This document shows, one piece after another, positions 8,901 to 16,456 of a DNA stretch of 64,000 nucleotides. Source of the stretch: Microbispora hainanensis (GTDB taxonomy: Bacteria > Actinomycetota > Actinomycetes > Streptosporangiales > Streptosporangiaceae). Within the stretch, counting starts at the first letter, position 1; each line of letters begins with the position of its first letter. The notes under the pieces were generated by a model. That model was not told where the DNA came from. It made no database searches and saw nothing but the letters and a program-made list of their open reading frames with translations. The position numbers and the translations under genes are program-made. Location: the NCBI RefSeq assembly GCF_036186745.1, contig NZ_CP108086.1:8060001-8124000 (forward strand). Direction: 5' to 3'.

Positions 8901-9650
8901 TCACTGGGCCTGGCCCCGGCGGGCCCGGCGGACGAGCAGGTCGCGCAGCTCCCGGGTGTGGCGGCGGCTCACCGGGATCTCGGTCTCCCCCACCCGCACC
9001 ACGCACTTGCCCGAGTCGATGTGCAGCTCGTCGATGTGCTTGACCGCGACGAGGTGACTGCGGTGGACGCGCAGGAACCCCGCCGACGCCCAGCGCTCCT
9101 CCAGCGTGGCCAGCGGGATGCGCACCAGGTGGCTGCCGGTCGCCGTGTGCAGCCGCGCGTAGTCGCCCTGCGCCTCGACGTACCGCACCTCGGTGCTCGC
9201 CACGAACCGGGTGACGCCGCCCAGCTCGACCGGGATCGTGTCCGCCTGCGGCCCTTCCCCCGGCTCGCCCCGGCTGCCGCACACCCGGCGGATCGCCTCG
9301 GCGAGCCGCTCCGGCCGTACGGGCTTGAGCAGGTAGTCCTCGGCCTTCAGCTCGAAGGCGTCCACGGCGTGGTCCTCGTACGCCGTCACGAAAACGATCT
9401 TCGGTGGGCGGGTGAACTGGGTCAGCAGCCGGCCCAGCACCACGCCGTCGAGGCCGCGCATGCGGATGTCGAGGAAGACCGCGTCGATCGGCCTGCCGTC
9501 CGCGATGGCGCGGTCGAGCAGCCGGAGCGCGGCGGCCCCGTCGCGGGCGGTGAGCACGTCACCGATGCGGGGGTCGGCGCGCAGCAGGTAGGCGACGTCC
9601 TCCAGCGCGGGCTGCTCGTCGTCCACCGCCAGAACCCGCAGACCGCTCAC
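8901..9650 (-). CDS. LytTR-family response regulator
   Basis: Two-component response regulator of 249 residues. The receiver domain spans about residues 4-125, with the acidic pair VDDE, phospho-acceptor Asp61 (VFLDIRMRGLDG) and the conserved Lys in YLLKPVRP. A LytTR DNA-binding domain follows (VEAQGDYARLHT, LRVHRSHLVAVKHI, VPVSRRHTRELRDLL). The GTG at 9650 is chosen because AGGGG (9656-9660) lies 5 bases before it. It heads the small-protein/symporter transcript and is almost certainly the partner of the LytS-type kinase at 10458-11636. By analogy with LytST, BtsSR and YpdAB it would induce a carboxylate transporter when its substrate is present. Confidence 0.88.
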   Translation of the reverse strand: MSGLRVLAVDDEQPALEDVAYLLRADPRIGDVLTARDGAAALRLLDRAIADGRPIDAVFLDIRMRGLDGVVLGRLLTQFTRPPKIVFVTAYEDHAVDAFELKAEDYLLKPVRPERLAEAIRRVCGSRGEPGEGPQADTIPVELGGVTRFVASTEVRYVEAQGDYARLHTATGSHLVRIPLATLEERWASAGFLRVHRSHLVAVKHIDELHIDSGKCVVRVGETEIPVSRRHTRELRDLLVRRARRGQAQ

Positions 9651-9760
9651 GATCACCCCTTTCACCGACCGATCCCCTAGAGAGTGATGACCGAAACGTG
9701 TGGAAGTCAACGCCTCCCCATCACGACCGCATCACGGCTGGGATCGCGCCGGCCCGGGGG

Positions 9761-10357
9761 TCAGCCCGGACGGCGGCGCAGCAGCGCCCCGGGGTCGAGC
9801 GTCACCCGGAACGGCTCGTCGAGCGTCGCCGGCTCGCCCGTCCGCATTACGTGACGCTCGCGGTACTCCCCCGCGACGAGCTCGAAGACGATGACGCGCG
9901 GCTCCGGCTGGTCGAGGCGGACCACCCAGGAGAACGGGATGCCGATGCTCGCGTAGACCTGCCGCTTGGTGATCATGTCGCGGGTGACCGCGTCCTTGCC
10001 GGTGATCTCGGTGGCGATCAGTGTGTCGTGCCCCTTGAGCAGGTCATAGCCGCCCTCGGCCAGCTTGCCCGGCACGGTGACGAGATCGGGAGGACTGCGG
10101 TAGCCGGGCAGCGGCCCCGGGACGTCGACGTCGACCGGCCCGATGGTGATCAGATCCAGCCCGGCGTCCTCGGCCGCGTCATTCAGCAGGCGCATGAGCC
10201 GATAGGCGACGTACTGGTGCTCGGGTGCGGGGGAGTTCTCGACCAGGAGGTTCCCGTCCTCGATCTCGTAGCGGAATCCTTCCGGCAGGTCGCGCGTGTC
10301 GTCCCGGGGCCACGGACACCGGCTCCCCTGCCGGCCGAACGTGATCGTCACACTCAT
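9761..10357 (-). CDS. Uma2 family (DUF820) putative endonuclease
   Basis: A 198-residue protein with the Uma2/DUF820 restriction-endonuclease-like fold. Visible landmarks are EIEDGNLLVENSPAPEHQYVAYRL, a candidate PD motif in SPPDLVTVP (about residues 92-100), ATEITGKDAVTRD and the KRQVYASIGIPFSWVV block with its conserved Lys and Tyr. Members are abundant in Actinobacteria and Cyanobacteria, mostly of unknown function. It is wedged between the response regulator and sensor kinase genes of one two-component system, so it looks like an insertion into that locus rather than a partner of it. An inverted repeat lies in its upstream gap. Confidence 0.8.
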   Translation of the reverse strand: MSVTITFGRQGSRCPWPRDDTRDLPEGFRYEIEDGNLLVENSPAPEHQYVAYRLMRLLNDAAEDAGLDLITIGPVDVDVPGPLPGYRSPPDLVTVPGKLAEGGYDLLKGHDTLIATEITGKDAVTRDMITKRQVYASIGIPFSWVVRLDQPEPRVIVFELVAGEYRERHVMRTGEPATLDEPFRVTLDPGALLRRRPG

Positions 10358-10397
10358 CGGCGTGGAACCTCCGGGCGAGGGGCGGCCTGACCGGCGT

Positions 10398-10435
10398 GAA
10401 AGCTAACAGTAATCATAGGGATACGCATAGCTTTC
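10398..10435 (-). promoter_or_regulatory. Inverted repeat before the Uma2 gene
   Basis: GAAAGCTA (10398-10405) and TAGCTTTC (10428-10435) are perfect complements around a 22-base AT-rich centre, an AT pocket in GC-rich DNA. It could be an operator or a weak hairpin between the kinase and the Uma2 gene. Confidence 0.3.
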
Positions 10436-10457
10436 CGAATGGTCAGGGCGTGAAGGA

Positions 10458-11636
10458 TCAGGTCCGGACGCCGGGGTGATATTTGGGGACGCGTACGGCG
10501 ACCTTGGTGCCGGCGCCCTCTCCGGTCTCCACCACGAGGCCGTACTCGTCGCCGTACACCTGACGCAGCCGCTCGTCCACGTTGGCCACGCCGATGCCGC
10601 CCGCGCCCGAGCGGTCCTCCCCGGCGAGCACCCGGCGCAGCCGGTCGGGGTCCATGCCGACGCCGTCGTCCTCCACGGTGATCACGCACTCCGCGCCCGC
10701 GTCCTCGGCGACGATCGTGATGCGGCCGACGCCCGGCTTGGCCTCCAGGCCGTGCCGTACGGCGTTCTCGACCAGCGGTTGCAGGCACAGGAACGGCACT
10801 GCCACCGGCAGCACCTCGGGCGCGATGCGCAACGTGACCTGGAGCTGGTCGCCGAACCTGGCCCGTTCGAGCGTGAGATAGCGGTCGATCGAGCGCAGTT
10901 CCTCCGCCAGGGTCGTGAAGTCGCCGTGCCGCCGGAAGGAGTAGCGGGTGAAGTCGGCGAACTCCAGCAGCAGTTCCCTGGCCCGCTCGGGGTCGGTGCG
11001 GACGAACGACGCGATGGTGGTCAGCGAGTTGTAGATGAAATGCGGCGAGATCTGCGCCCGCAGCGCCCGGACCTCGGCCTCCATCAGCATCGTGCGGGAC
11101 CGGTCGAGCTCGGCCAGCTCAAGCTGGGAGTCGACCCACCGCGCGACCTCCTGCGCCGCCCGCACCAGCCCGGCCGAGGCGTGGTCGCCGTACGCCGCGA
11201 GCGAGCCGACGACCCGGTCGTCGGTGGTGAGCGGGACGACCACGGCGTGCCTGATCGGGCACTCGGGGCGCAGGCAGTCGAGCGCGAGCACCTGCGTGCG
11301 GCCGTCTTTCAGCGTCTCGGCGGCGTGCTCGAACGCCTCGGCCGCGTGGTGGTCGCCCACGCCGTCGTAGACGAGCAGCTCCTCGCCGTTGGTGATGGCG
11401 ATGGCCGGGGAGCCGAGCAGTTCGCGCAGGTGCCGCGACGCCTTGAGCGCCCCCGCCTGGGTCAGCCCGGCGCGCAGCGGCGGCGCGGCCAGCGAGGCGG
11501 TGTGCAGCGTCTCGAACGTCGCGCGCTCGGCGGGGCTGCTGCCGAGGTCGCGCCGCCCGCGCAGGACCCGCCACAGCACGACCGCCGGCACGGCCACGAG
11601 CACGGCGACGACGAGCACTGTCACGACCGGTTCCAC
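10458..11636 (-). CDS. LytS-type sensor histidine kinase
   Basis: A 392-residue membrane sensor kinase. One N-terminal helix (VVTVLVVAVLVAVPAVVLW) is followed by a GAF-like region (ITNGEELLVYDGVG, CPIRHAVVVPLTTDDRVVGSLAAYG), then the LytS/YehU-type His_kinase motif RAQISPHFIYNSLTTIASF with the phospho-acceptor near His199, and an ATPase domain (PLVENAVRHGLE, VEDDGVGMD, GGIGVANVDERL). The GTG at 11636 is chosen because it starts directly before the membrane helix; the frame stays open far upstream only through repeats. Unlike classic LytS it lacks a multi-helix 5TM sensor. The likely partner is the LytTR regulator at 8901-9650. Confidence 0.88.
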   Translation of the reverse strand: MEPVVTVLVVAVLVAVPAVVLWRVLRGRRDLGSSPAERATFETLHTASLAAPPLRAGLTQAGALKASRHLRELLGSPAIAITNGEELLVYDGVGDHHAAEAFEHAAETLKDGRTQVLALDCLRPECPIRHAVVVPLTTDDRVVGSLAAYGDHASAGLVRAAQEVARWVDSQLELAELDRSRTMLMEAEVRALRAQISPHFIYNSLTTIASFVRTDPERARELLLEFADFTRYSFRRHGDFTTLAEELRSIDRYLTLERARFGDQLQVTLRIAPEVLPVAVPFLCLQPLVENAVRHGLEAKPGVGRITIVAEDAGAECVITVEDDGVGMDPDRLRRVLAGEDRSGAGGIGVANVDERLRQVYGDEYGLVVETGEGAGTKVAVRVPKYHPGVRT

Positions 11637-11744
11637 GCCGCCGCAGCCTACCCGGCGCGCGCCGCCCGTCCGCTCGCGCGGCGGCGAACGGTCCCCATCG
11701 CGCGCCGGACCGCCCCCGGCCGCCGCTGAGCCGCGTCTCTCTCC

Positions 11745-11823
11745 GGGCCTCTTCGCCGGGCCTTCCGCCGGGCCTTCCGCCGGGCCTCTCGCCGGGCCTT
11801 CCGCCGGACCTCTCGCCGGGCCT
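11745..11823 (-). repeat. 12-bp tandem repeat between kinase and hydrolase genes
   Basis: About six imperfect 12-bp units of the type GGGCCT(T/C)(C/T)CGCC lie between the hydrolase stop codon and the LytS-type kinase start. They also keep a false reading frame open across the gap. Confidence 0.8.
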
Positions 11824-12727
11824 ACCGTGCGGCCGTCGCGCGGACGAAGGCGGCGACGGCCTCGCCCAGCTCGCGGCCCGCGTCCTCCTGCAGGAAGTGA
11901 CCGGCGCCGGTGATGACGGGATGGTCGAGCCCGGCCGCGCCGGGCATCGACTTCTTCAGGATCGGCGCCATCCCCCCGGTGATGGGGTCGCGGTCGGAGA
12001 ACGCGACGAGGAACGGCAGGTCGAGCGTGACGAGGGTCTGCCAGGCGGCGCGGTTGGCGGGCGCGGCCGGGTCGTCGGGGGTGATCGGCACCAGGCCCGG
12101 CATCGCCCGCGGCCCCGCCTTGAACTCCTCGGAGGGGAACGGCGCGTCGTAGGCCCGCCGTACGGGCTCGGGCAGCTCGGTGACGCACCCCGACTGGATG
12201 AACCGGGCGATGTCGAGCACGGGTGCCTTCTCGACGGCCTGCCGGAAGCGGTGCCACACCTCGGGCATCGGGATGTCGCCGGTCGGCAGGCCGGTGTTGG
12301 CGGCGACGACCCTGGCGAAGCGGTCAGGGTGCTCGGCGACGAGCCGCAGCCCGATCAGCCCGCCCCAGTCCTGGCCGACCAGCGTCACGCCGCGCAGGCC
12401 GAGCGCGTCGAAGGCGAGCGACCGCACCCACTCCACGTGCCGGGCGTACGTGTGGTCCTCCGGGCGGGACGGCTTGTCCGACCGGCCGAAGCCGATGAGG
12501 TCGGGGGCTACGGCCCGGCAGCCCGCCTCGGCCAGCACGGCCATCACGTGCCGGTAGAGGAACGACCAGCTCGGCTCCCCGTGCAGCAGCAGCACCGGCG
12601 GCCCGTCCGCCGGGCCCGCCTCGACGTACGCCATCCGGGCGCCGCCGGTCACCTCGGCATAGCGGGGTTCGTACGGGAAGTCGGGCAGGTCCGCGAAGCG
12701 TTCGTCAGGAGTGCGGAGGAAGTCCAT
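11822..12727 (-). CDS. Haloalkane-dehalogenase-like alpha/beta hydrolase
   Basis: A 301-residue alpha/beta hydrolase most like subfamily I haloalkane dehalogenases. The oxyanion/halide region is HGEPSWSFLYRH (about residues 49-60). The nucleophile motif is VGQDWGG with Asp120 followed by Trp121, the pair typical of haloalkane dehalogenases, where other hydrolases carry Ser. The acid lies near FSDRDPIT and the base is His277 in GAGHFLQED. Hydrolysis of carbon-halogen bonds is the family reaction, but many members have unknown natural substrates. It stands 25 bases after the HIT gene on the same strand and may be read with the MaoC operon. Confidence 0.85.
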   Translation of the reverse strand: MDFLRTPDERFADLPDFPYEPRYAEVTGGARMAYVEAGPADGPPVLLLHGEPSWSFLYRHVMAVLAEAGCRAVAPDLIGFGRSDKPSRPEDHTYARHVEWVRSLAFDALGLRGVTLVGQDWGGLIGLRLVAEHPDRFARVVAANTGLPTGDIPMPEVWHRFRQAVEKAPVLDIARFIQSGCVTELPEPVRRAYDAPFPSEEFKAGPRAMPGLVPITPDDPAAPANRAAWQTLVTLDLPFLVAFSDRDPITGGMAPILKKSMPGAAGLDHPVITGAGHFLQEDAGRELGEAVAAFVRATAAR

Positions 12728-12752
12728 GAAGGGGCACCTTTACGTTGTAGAT

Positions 12753-13187
12753 TCACATGTGGAGGGATTCGTCCAGCGCGGCGCGGATGCGGGCCGCGTA
12801 GTCCTCGATCTCGGCGTCGCCGTCGTACTTGACCCGGGGCCAGAAGAAGCCGCGCAGGCCGTCCTTGCGGTTGCGCGGCACGACGTGGACGTGCAGGTGG
12901 GGCACGCTCTGGCTGATCCGGTTGTTCATCGCGACGAACGTGCCGGCCGCGCCCGTGCCCGCCTCGACCGCCCGCGCGACGGCCTGGACGCGGGAGAAGA
13001 ACGGCCCGATCTCCTCGGCCGGAAGGTCCGTCAGGGTCTCGACGTGGCCGCGCGGCACGACGAGCACGTGCCCCTTGAACACCGGCCGGACGTCGAGGAA
13101 CGCCGCCGCGACCTCGTCGTCCAGCACCATGTGGGCGGCCCGCTCGCCCGCCGCGATCTCGCAGAACACGCAGCCGTCCACGGTCAC
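12753..13187 (-). CDS. HIT family nucleotide hydrolase/transferase
   Basis: A 144-residue histidine-triad protein. The family motif is intact as HLHVHVVPR near residue 100, and the N-terminal CVFCEIAAGERAAHMVLDD with the paired Cys residues is typical of the HinT-like branch. Members hydrolyse nucleoside phosphoramidates or dinucleoside polyphosphates. The GTG at 13187 is chosen because it overlaps the stop of the acyl-CoA dehydrogenase gene (GTGA); a GTG at 13181 is also possible. It is translationally coupled to an acyl-CoA oxidation gene pair; why is unclear. Confidence 0.85.
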   Translation of the reverse strand: MTVDGCVFCEIAAGERAAHMVLDDEVAAAFLDVRPVFKGHVLVVPRGHVETLTDLPAEEIGPFFSRVQAVARAVEAGTGAAGTFVAMNNRISQSVPHLHVHVVPRNRKDGLRGFFWPRVKYDGDAEIEDYAARIRAALDESLHM

Positions 13188-14344
13188 CAGCCGAGCGTGG
13201 CGTCGCCCTCGATGAGGGCCCTGGCGATGATCAGCCGCTGCACGTCGTTGGTGCCCTCCCCGATCGCCATGAGCGGCGCGTCCCGATAGAGGCGCTCGAC
13301 CACGAACTCCTGGGAGTAGCCGTAGCCGCCGTGGATCCGCATCGCCTCCATCGTCGCTCTGAGCGCCACCTCGGAGGCGAAGTATTTCGCCATCGCCGCC
13401 TCGCTGCGCACCGGCCCGGCCTCCGACCGCACGGCGGCCCAGTACGTCATGAGCCTGGCCGCCTGGATCTCGGTCGCCATGTCGGCCAGCTTGAGCTGGA
13501 TCGCCTGGAAATCGGCGATCGGCTGCCCGAACGCGTGCCGTTCGCGGGCGTAGCCGAGGGCCGCCTCGTAGGCGCACTGCGCGACGCCGACCGCGCGGGC
13601 GGCGATGTTGAGACGGCCGAGTTCGAGCGCCGACAGCACCTGCTGCATGCCGCGCCCCTCGGCGCCGCCGAGCAGCCGCGACACCGGCACGCGTACGCCG
13701 TCGAGGACGACCTCGCACGTCTCGGTGCCCTTGTAGCCCAGCTTGGGCAGGTCGCGGCTGACGGTCAGGCCCTCGCTGCCGGCGTCCACCAGCAGCACCG
13801 ACATCCCCCGATGGGCGGGCGTCTCGATCGAGGTCTTCACCAGCACGGGCAGCGGGTCGGCGTGCCGCGCGTTGGTGATCCAGGTCTTGGTGCCGGTGAC
13901 GACGTAGTGGTCGCCGTCGCGGACCGCCCGGGTGGCGATGCCCTGCAGGTCGGTGCCCGCACCCGGCTCGGTCAGCGCGATCCCCGTACGGCGGGCGCCG
14001 CCGGCCAGGCCGGGCAGGTAGTGGCGGCGCTGCTCGTCCGTGCCGTATTCGGCGATCATCCAGGTCGACAGGGAGTGGGAGCCGAGGATTCCCGCCACGC
14101 CCATCCAGCCCCGGGCGATCTCCTCGAAGACGAGGGCGAACGACACCCGGTCGAGGTCGAGGCCGCCGTACTCCTCCGGGATGGTCATGCCGAACAGCCC
14201 CATTTGCGCGAACCGCCGGACGATCTCCTCCGGATAGCGCCCGGTGCGCTCCCACTCGGAGGCGACGGGGACGATCTCCTTGTCCACCAACTCCCGCAGC
14301 GTCCGCCGGAACAGCCGCTGGTCCTCGTTCAGCTCGAAGTCCAC
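13184..14344 (-). CDS. Acyl-CoA dehydrogenase
   Basis: An FAD-dependent acyl-CoA dehydrogenase of 386 residues, the usual length. Landmarks are the N-terminal FELNEDQRLFRRTLRELVDKEI helix, MTIPEEYGGLD, the FAD/substrate loop ALTEPGAGTDL, RHAFGQPIADFQAIQLKLADM, and the C-terminal catalytic region IGEGTNDVQRLIIAR, whose Glu is the expected base. The GTG at 14344 is chosen because GGAGG lies 5 bases before it and because it shares one base with the MaoC stop codon. It is the middle gene of the MaoC / dehydrogenase / HIT operon, which would oxidise and hydrate an unidentified acyl-CoA. Confidence 0.9.
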   Translation of the reverse strand: MDFELNEDQRLFRRTLRELVDKEIVPVASEWERTGRYPEEIVRRFAQMGLFGMTIPEEYGGLDLDRVSFALVFEEIARGWMGVAGILGSHSLSTWMIAEYGTDEQRRHYLPGLAGGARRTGIALTEPGAGTDLQGIATRAVRDGDHYVVTGTKTWITNARHADPLPVLVKTSIETPAHRGMSVLLVDAGSEGLTVSRDLPKLGYKGTETCEVVLDGVRVPVSRLLGGAEGRGMQQVLSALELGRLNIAARAVGVAQCAYEAALGYARERHAFGQPIADFQAIQLKLADMATEIQAARLMTYWAAVRSEAGPVRSEAAMAKYFASEVALRATMEAMRIHGGYGYSQEFVVERLYRDAPLMAIGEGTNDVQRLIIARALIEGDATLGW

Positions 14345-14862
14345 TACGCCTCCATCGGGCCGGTCTTGGCACGCGGGAAATACCCCTTGTCGTGGGGCGC
14401 GTCGCGCTTGTAGACCATCACCGCGCGCCGCCACGACATCACCTCGTCGCCGTCCTGGTTCAGGCCCCGCGTGCGGCAGGTGACGATCCCGGCGTACGGC
14501 CGTGACCTCGACTCGCGCTTGTCCACCACGATCGACTCGGCGTACAGGGTGTCGCCCACGAAGACCGGATGGGTCAGCCGGATCTCGTCCCAGCCGAGGT
14601 TCATCATCGCCGTCTGGCTCACGTCGATGACCGACAGCCCGAGCACGATCGCCACCGAGAGCCCCGAGTTCACGATGATCTTCCCGACCGGAGCCCGGGC
14701 GGCGAAGTGCGCGTTGAAGTGGTTCTGGTTGGTGTTCATCGTCAGCAGCGTGAACCAGGTGTTGTCGGCCTCGCTGATCGTCCGGCCGAGCGGGTGCTGG
14801 TAGACGTCGCCGACCACGAAGTCCTCGTAGTAGCGCCCGATGCGGGCTTCATGGACCGTCAC
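14344..14862 (-). CDS. MaoC family dehydratase, probably leaderless
   Basis: A 172-residue hot-dog-fold enoyl-CoA hydratase-like protein, similar in layout to mesaconyl-CoA hydratases. Visible blocks are YYEDFVVGDVYQHPLGRTISEADNTWFTLLTMNTNQNHFNAHFA, holding the active-site helix with an Asn-x4-His pattern in place of the usual Asp-x4-His, then IIVNSGLSVAIVLG and RLTHPVFVGDTLYAES. The GTG at 14862 is the only sensible start; it has no ribosome site, and TAGTAT sits exactly at -12 to -7, so the message is probably leaderless. A perfect palindrome covers that -10 element. It is first in the operon with the dehydrogenase and HIT genes. Confidence 0.85.
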   Translation of the reverse strand: MTVHEARIGRYYEDFVVGDVYQHPLGRTISEADNTWFTLLTMNTNQNHFNAHFAARAPVGKIIVNSGLSVAIVLGLSVIDVSQTAMMNLGWDEIRLTHPVFVGDTLYAESIVVDKRESRSRPYAGIVTCRTRGLNQDGDEVMSWRRAVMVYKRDAPHDKGYFPRAKTGPMEA

Positions 14863-14863
14863 A

Positions 14864-14880
14864 CCAGAATACTATTCTGG
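14864..14880 (-). promoter_or_regulatory. Palindromic operator over the -10 of the MaoC operon
   Basis: CCAGAATA-C-TATTCTGG is a perfect inverted repeat with 8-bp arms, ending two bases before the GTG start codon. On the coding strand its centre contains TAGTAT, a TANNNT -10 element spaced for transcription to begin on the start codon. A repressor bound here would block the promoter. Confidence 0.65.
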
Positions 14881-14952
14881 ATCAGCTCCGCGCGGGGTGA
14901 GCCCGGCCCGCGACGCCGTCCGCATGCTCCGTCGTTCCGGATCCGCCCGCAG

Positions 14953-15858
14953 TCACGGCCGCCGCCAGTGGACCGCGAACGCCCGGGCCGGGTTCTCCAC
15001 GAAGATCGCCGCTGCGACCTCGGGCCCGAGCTCCCGCTCGATCCGCGGTCGCAGGCCGCCGAGCAGGAACGGCATGCCCGGTCCGTCGGCGCCGGACCTC
15101 GCCGCCGCGGTGACCGTGTCGCCGCCGAGCAGGATCCGGCGGGAGTGTCCCGCGGCGGCGAGCGCTTCCAGGCAGTCCAGCAGACGCCAGTCGGCGGCGT
15201 GATGCGCCCGCGACGGACCGTCGAACGCCAGGTACGCGCCCGCCTCCGCGGCTTCCCGGTGGACGCGCGGGTCCGGGAACCGGTGGAGGTGCCCGAGGAT
15301 CACGTGGTGCGCGGGCACCTCGTGCGTACGGCACAGCAGGTCGAGCACGTCCATGGCCGCCGTTCCGGCCTCCAGGTGGACGCCGATGGGCGCGCCGGTG
15401 GCGTGGTGCGCCTCGGCCGCGGCGGCCATGACGTGCCGCGCGTGGTCGTCGAGCCGGTGATAGGCGCCGGCGACCTTGATCAGGCCCGCTTTCACGGGAC
15501 CGGCGGTCAGCTCGCGGACGAACAGGCCGGCCAGTCCGCTGCGGACCCGGCGTAACTCCTCCGGGTCGTAGTGCCGCGCCTGGTGCAGGCCGGTGGCGGA
15601 GACGAGGTGCACGCCGGACCGCCGGGACAGGCCCGGCAGTTCCTCTGCCCGCCGCCCCAGCCCCCACGGGGTCCACTGCACCACCGCACGGCCGCCGAGC
15701 GCGGCGAAGGTGTCGAGCTCGGCGAGCGCGGCCTCGGCGTCGTCCAGTTCCTGGCCCGGCAGGGCCGGCGAGGCGAGGAACAGATGATCGTGCGCGTCGC
15801 AGACCCCCAGCTCCCCGGGCGGGATGTCCCCCAGCACGGTCCTGACGGCCGCCGTCAT
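14953..15858 (-). CDS. Phosphotriesterase-family metal hydrolase
   Basis: A 301-residue TIM-barrel amidohydrolase of the phosphotriesterase (PTE/PHP) group. Metal ligands are visible as DAHDHL (His23, His25), the Lys in AGLIKVAG that would be carbamylated, GVHLEAG, VILGHLHRF and the C-terminal Asp in LLGGDT. Enzymes of this group are mostly lactonases or esterases; the substrate cannot be read from sequence. Its ATG overlaps the upstream stop codon by four bases (ATGA), so it is coupled to the carboxymuconolactone-decarboxylase-like gene and presumably acts on the same compound. Confidence 0.82.
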   Translation of the reverse strand: MTAAVRTVLGDIPPGELGVCDAHDHLFLASPALPGQELDDAEAALAELDTFAALGGRAVVQWTPWGLGRRAEELPGLSRRSGVHLVSATGLHQARHYDPEELRRVRSGLAGLFVRELTAGPVKAGLIKVAGAYHRLDDHARHVMAAAAEAHHATGAPIGVHLEAGTAAMDVLDLLCRTHEVPAHHVILGHLHRFPDPRVHREAAEAGAYLAFDGPSRAHHAADWRLLDCLEALAAAGHSRRILLGGDTVTAAARSGADGPGMPFLLGGLRPRIERELGPEVAAAIFVENPARAFAVHWRRP

Positions 15859-16367
15859 CGGCCGCCTTCCCCTTCCCTCTCCGTGTCCGTCTCCGTCTCC
15901 GCGTCCGTCTCCGCGTCCGTCTCAGTGTCCGCGTCCGCGTCCGTCTCCGTGTCCGTCTCCGTGTCCGCGAACGCCGCGACGGCGACGCGCAGCCCGGCCA
16001 GCGCCCTCGGCACGCCGATGTAGGGGGCCAGATGCACGAACACCTCGAGGATCTCCTGCCGGTTCATCCCCACGCGCAGCGAAGTCCTCACATGGCCGGC
16101 CAGTTGCGGGTCGACGCCACCGACGGCGGTGAGGGCGGCGAGGTTGACGAGCTGCCGGTCGCGCAGCGACAGCCCCTCACGCAGATAGGTGCCGCCGAAC
16201 AGCGCCGTGACCAGCCAGTCGGGGAATCCAGGGACGATCTCCTCAAGCCCCGGCAGAAGGGACCGCTGGTAGGACTCGTCCTGCAGGAGGCCGAGCAGCC
16301 GGTAGCCCTCCTCACGGTCCAGCCGGGCCCGCGTCAGTCCCTCCACAGACGGCCGCCTCATCGTCAT
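15855..16367 (-). CDS. Carboxymuconolactone decarboxylase-family protein
   Basis: A 170-residue member of the CMD/AhpD-like family. The core SLRDRQLVNLAALTAVGGVDPQLAGHVRTSLRVGMNRQEILEVFVHLAPYIGVPRAL is typical of gamma-carboxymuconolactone decarboxylase homologues; no redox CxxC pair is seen, so an AhpD role is unlikely. The C-terminal 35 residues are a low-complexity run of Glu-Thr-Asp repeats. The ATG at 16367 has AAGGAGG 8 bases before it. It is the first gene of a two-gene operon with the PTE-like hydrolase and diverges from the CGNR regulator, whose twin operators probably control both directions. Confidence 0.85.
   Translation of the reverse strand: MTMRRPSVEGLTRARLDREEGYRLLGLLQDESYQRSLLPGLEEIVPGFPDWLVTALFGGTYLREGLSLRDRQLVNLAALTAVGGVDPQLAGHVRTSLRVGMNRQEILEVFVHLAPYIGVPRALAGLRVAVAAFADTETDTETDADADTETDAETDAETETDTEREGEGGR
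15880..15970 (-). repeat. Hexamer-based repeat coding the Glu/Thr/Asp tail
   Basis: A run built from GTCCGTCTCCGT-like hexamers on the plus strand codes repeated Glu-Thr-Asp / Asp-Ala at the C-terminus of the CMD-family protein. The frame is kept throughout. Confidence 0.8.
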
Positions 16368-16389
16368 GCCCCGATCCTCCTTTGATAGG

Positions 16390-16410
16390 TGTAACGCTTT
16401 GTGCGTTACA
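16390..16410. promoter_or_regulatory. Operator copy 1 in the CMD/CGNR divergent region
   Basis: TGTAACGC-N5-GCGTTACA, a perfect inverted repeat with 8-bp arms (16390-16397 and 16403-16410). On the minus strand a TACAGT element (16417-16422) would place transcription start at about 16410, so this copy could occlude the CMD-side promoter. Confidence 0.7.
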
Positions 16411-16428
16411 TGGAGGACTGTACTGGAC

Positions 16429-16447
16429 GTAACGGCTGAAGCGTTAC
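16429..16447. promoter_or_regulatory. Operator copy 2, over the CGNR gene -10
   Basis: GTAACGG-N5-GCGTTAC repeats the first site with one arm base changed; the two centres are 38 bp apart. TACCCT (16445-16450) lies exactly 12 to 7 bases before the GTG at 16457, so this operator covers the promoter of an apparently leaderless regulator gene, as expected for autoregulation. Confidence 0.7.
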
Positions 16448-16456
16448 CCTGTTTTC

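Noticed and set aside
10458-12257. Apparent fusion of hydrolase-like sequence to the LytS-type kinase
   Set aside because: The upstream part is an out-of-frame reading of the hydrolase gene kept open by 12-bp repeats; the kinase starts at its membrane helix (11636).
12753-14372. Apparent long protein ending in a HIT domain
   Set aside because: The extra part is the acyl-CoA dehydrogenase gene in the wrong frame; the HIT protein starts at the GTGA overlap (13187).
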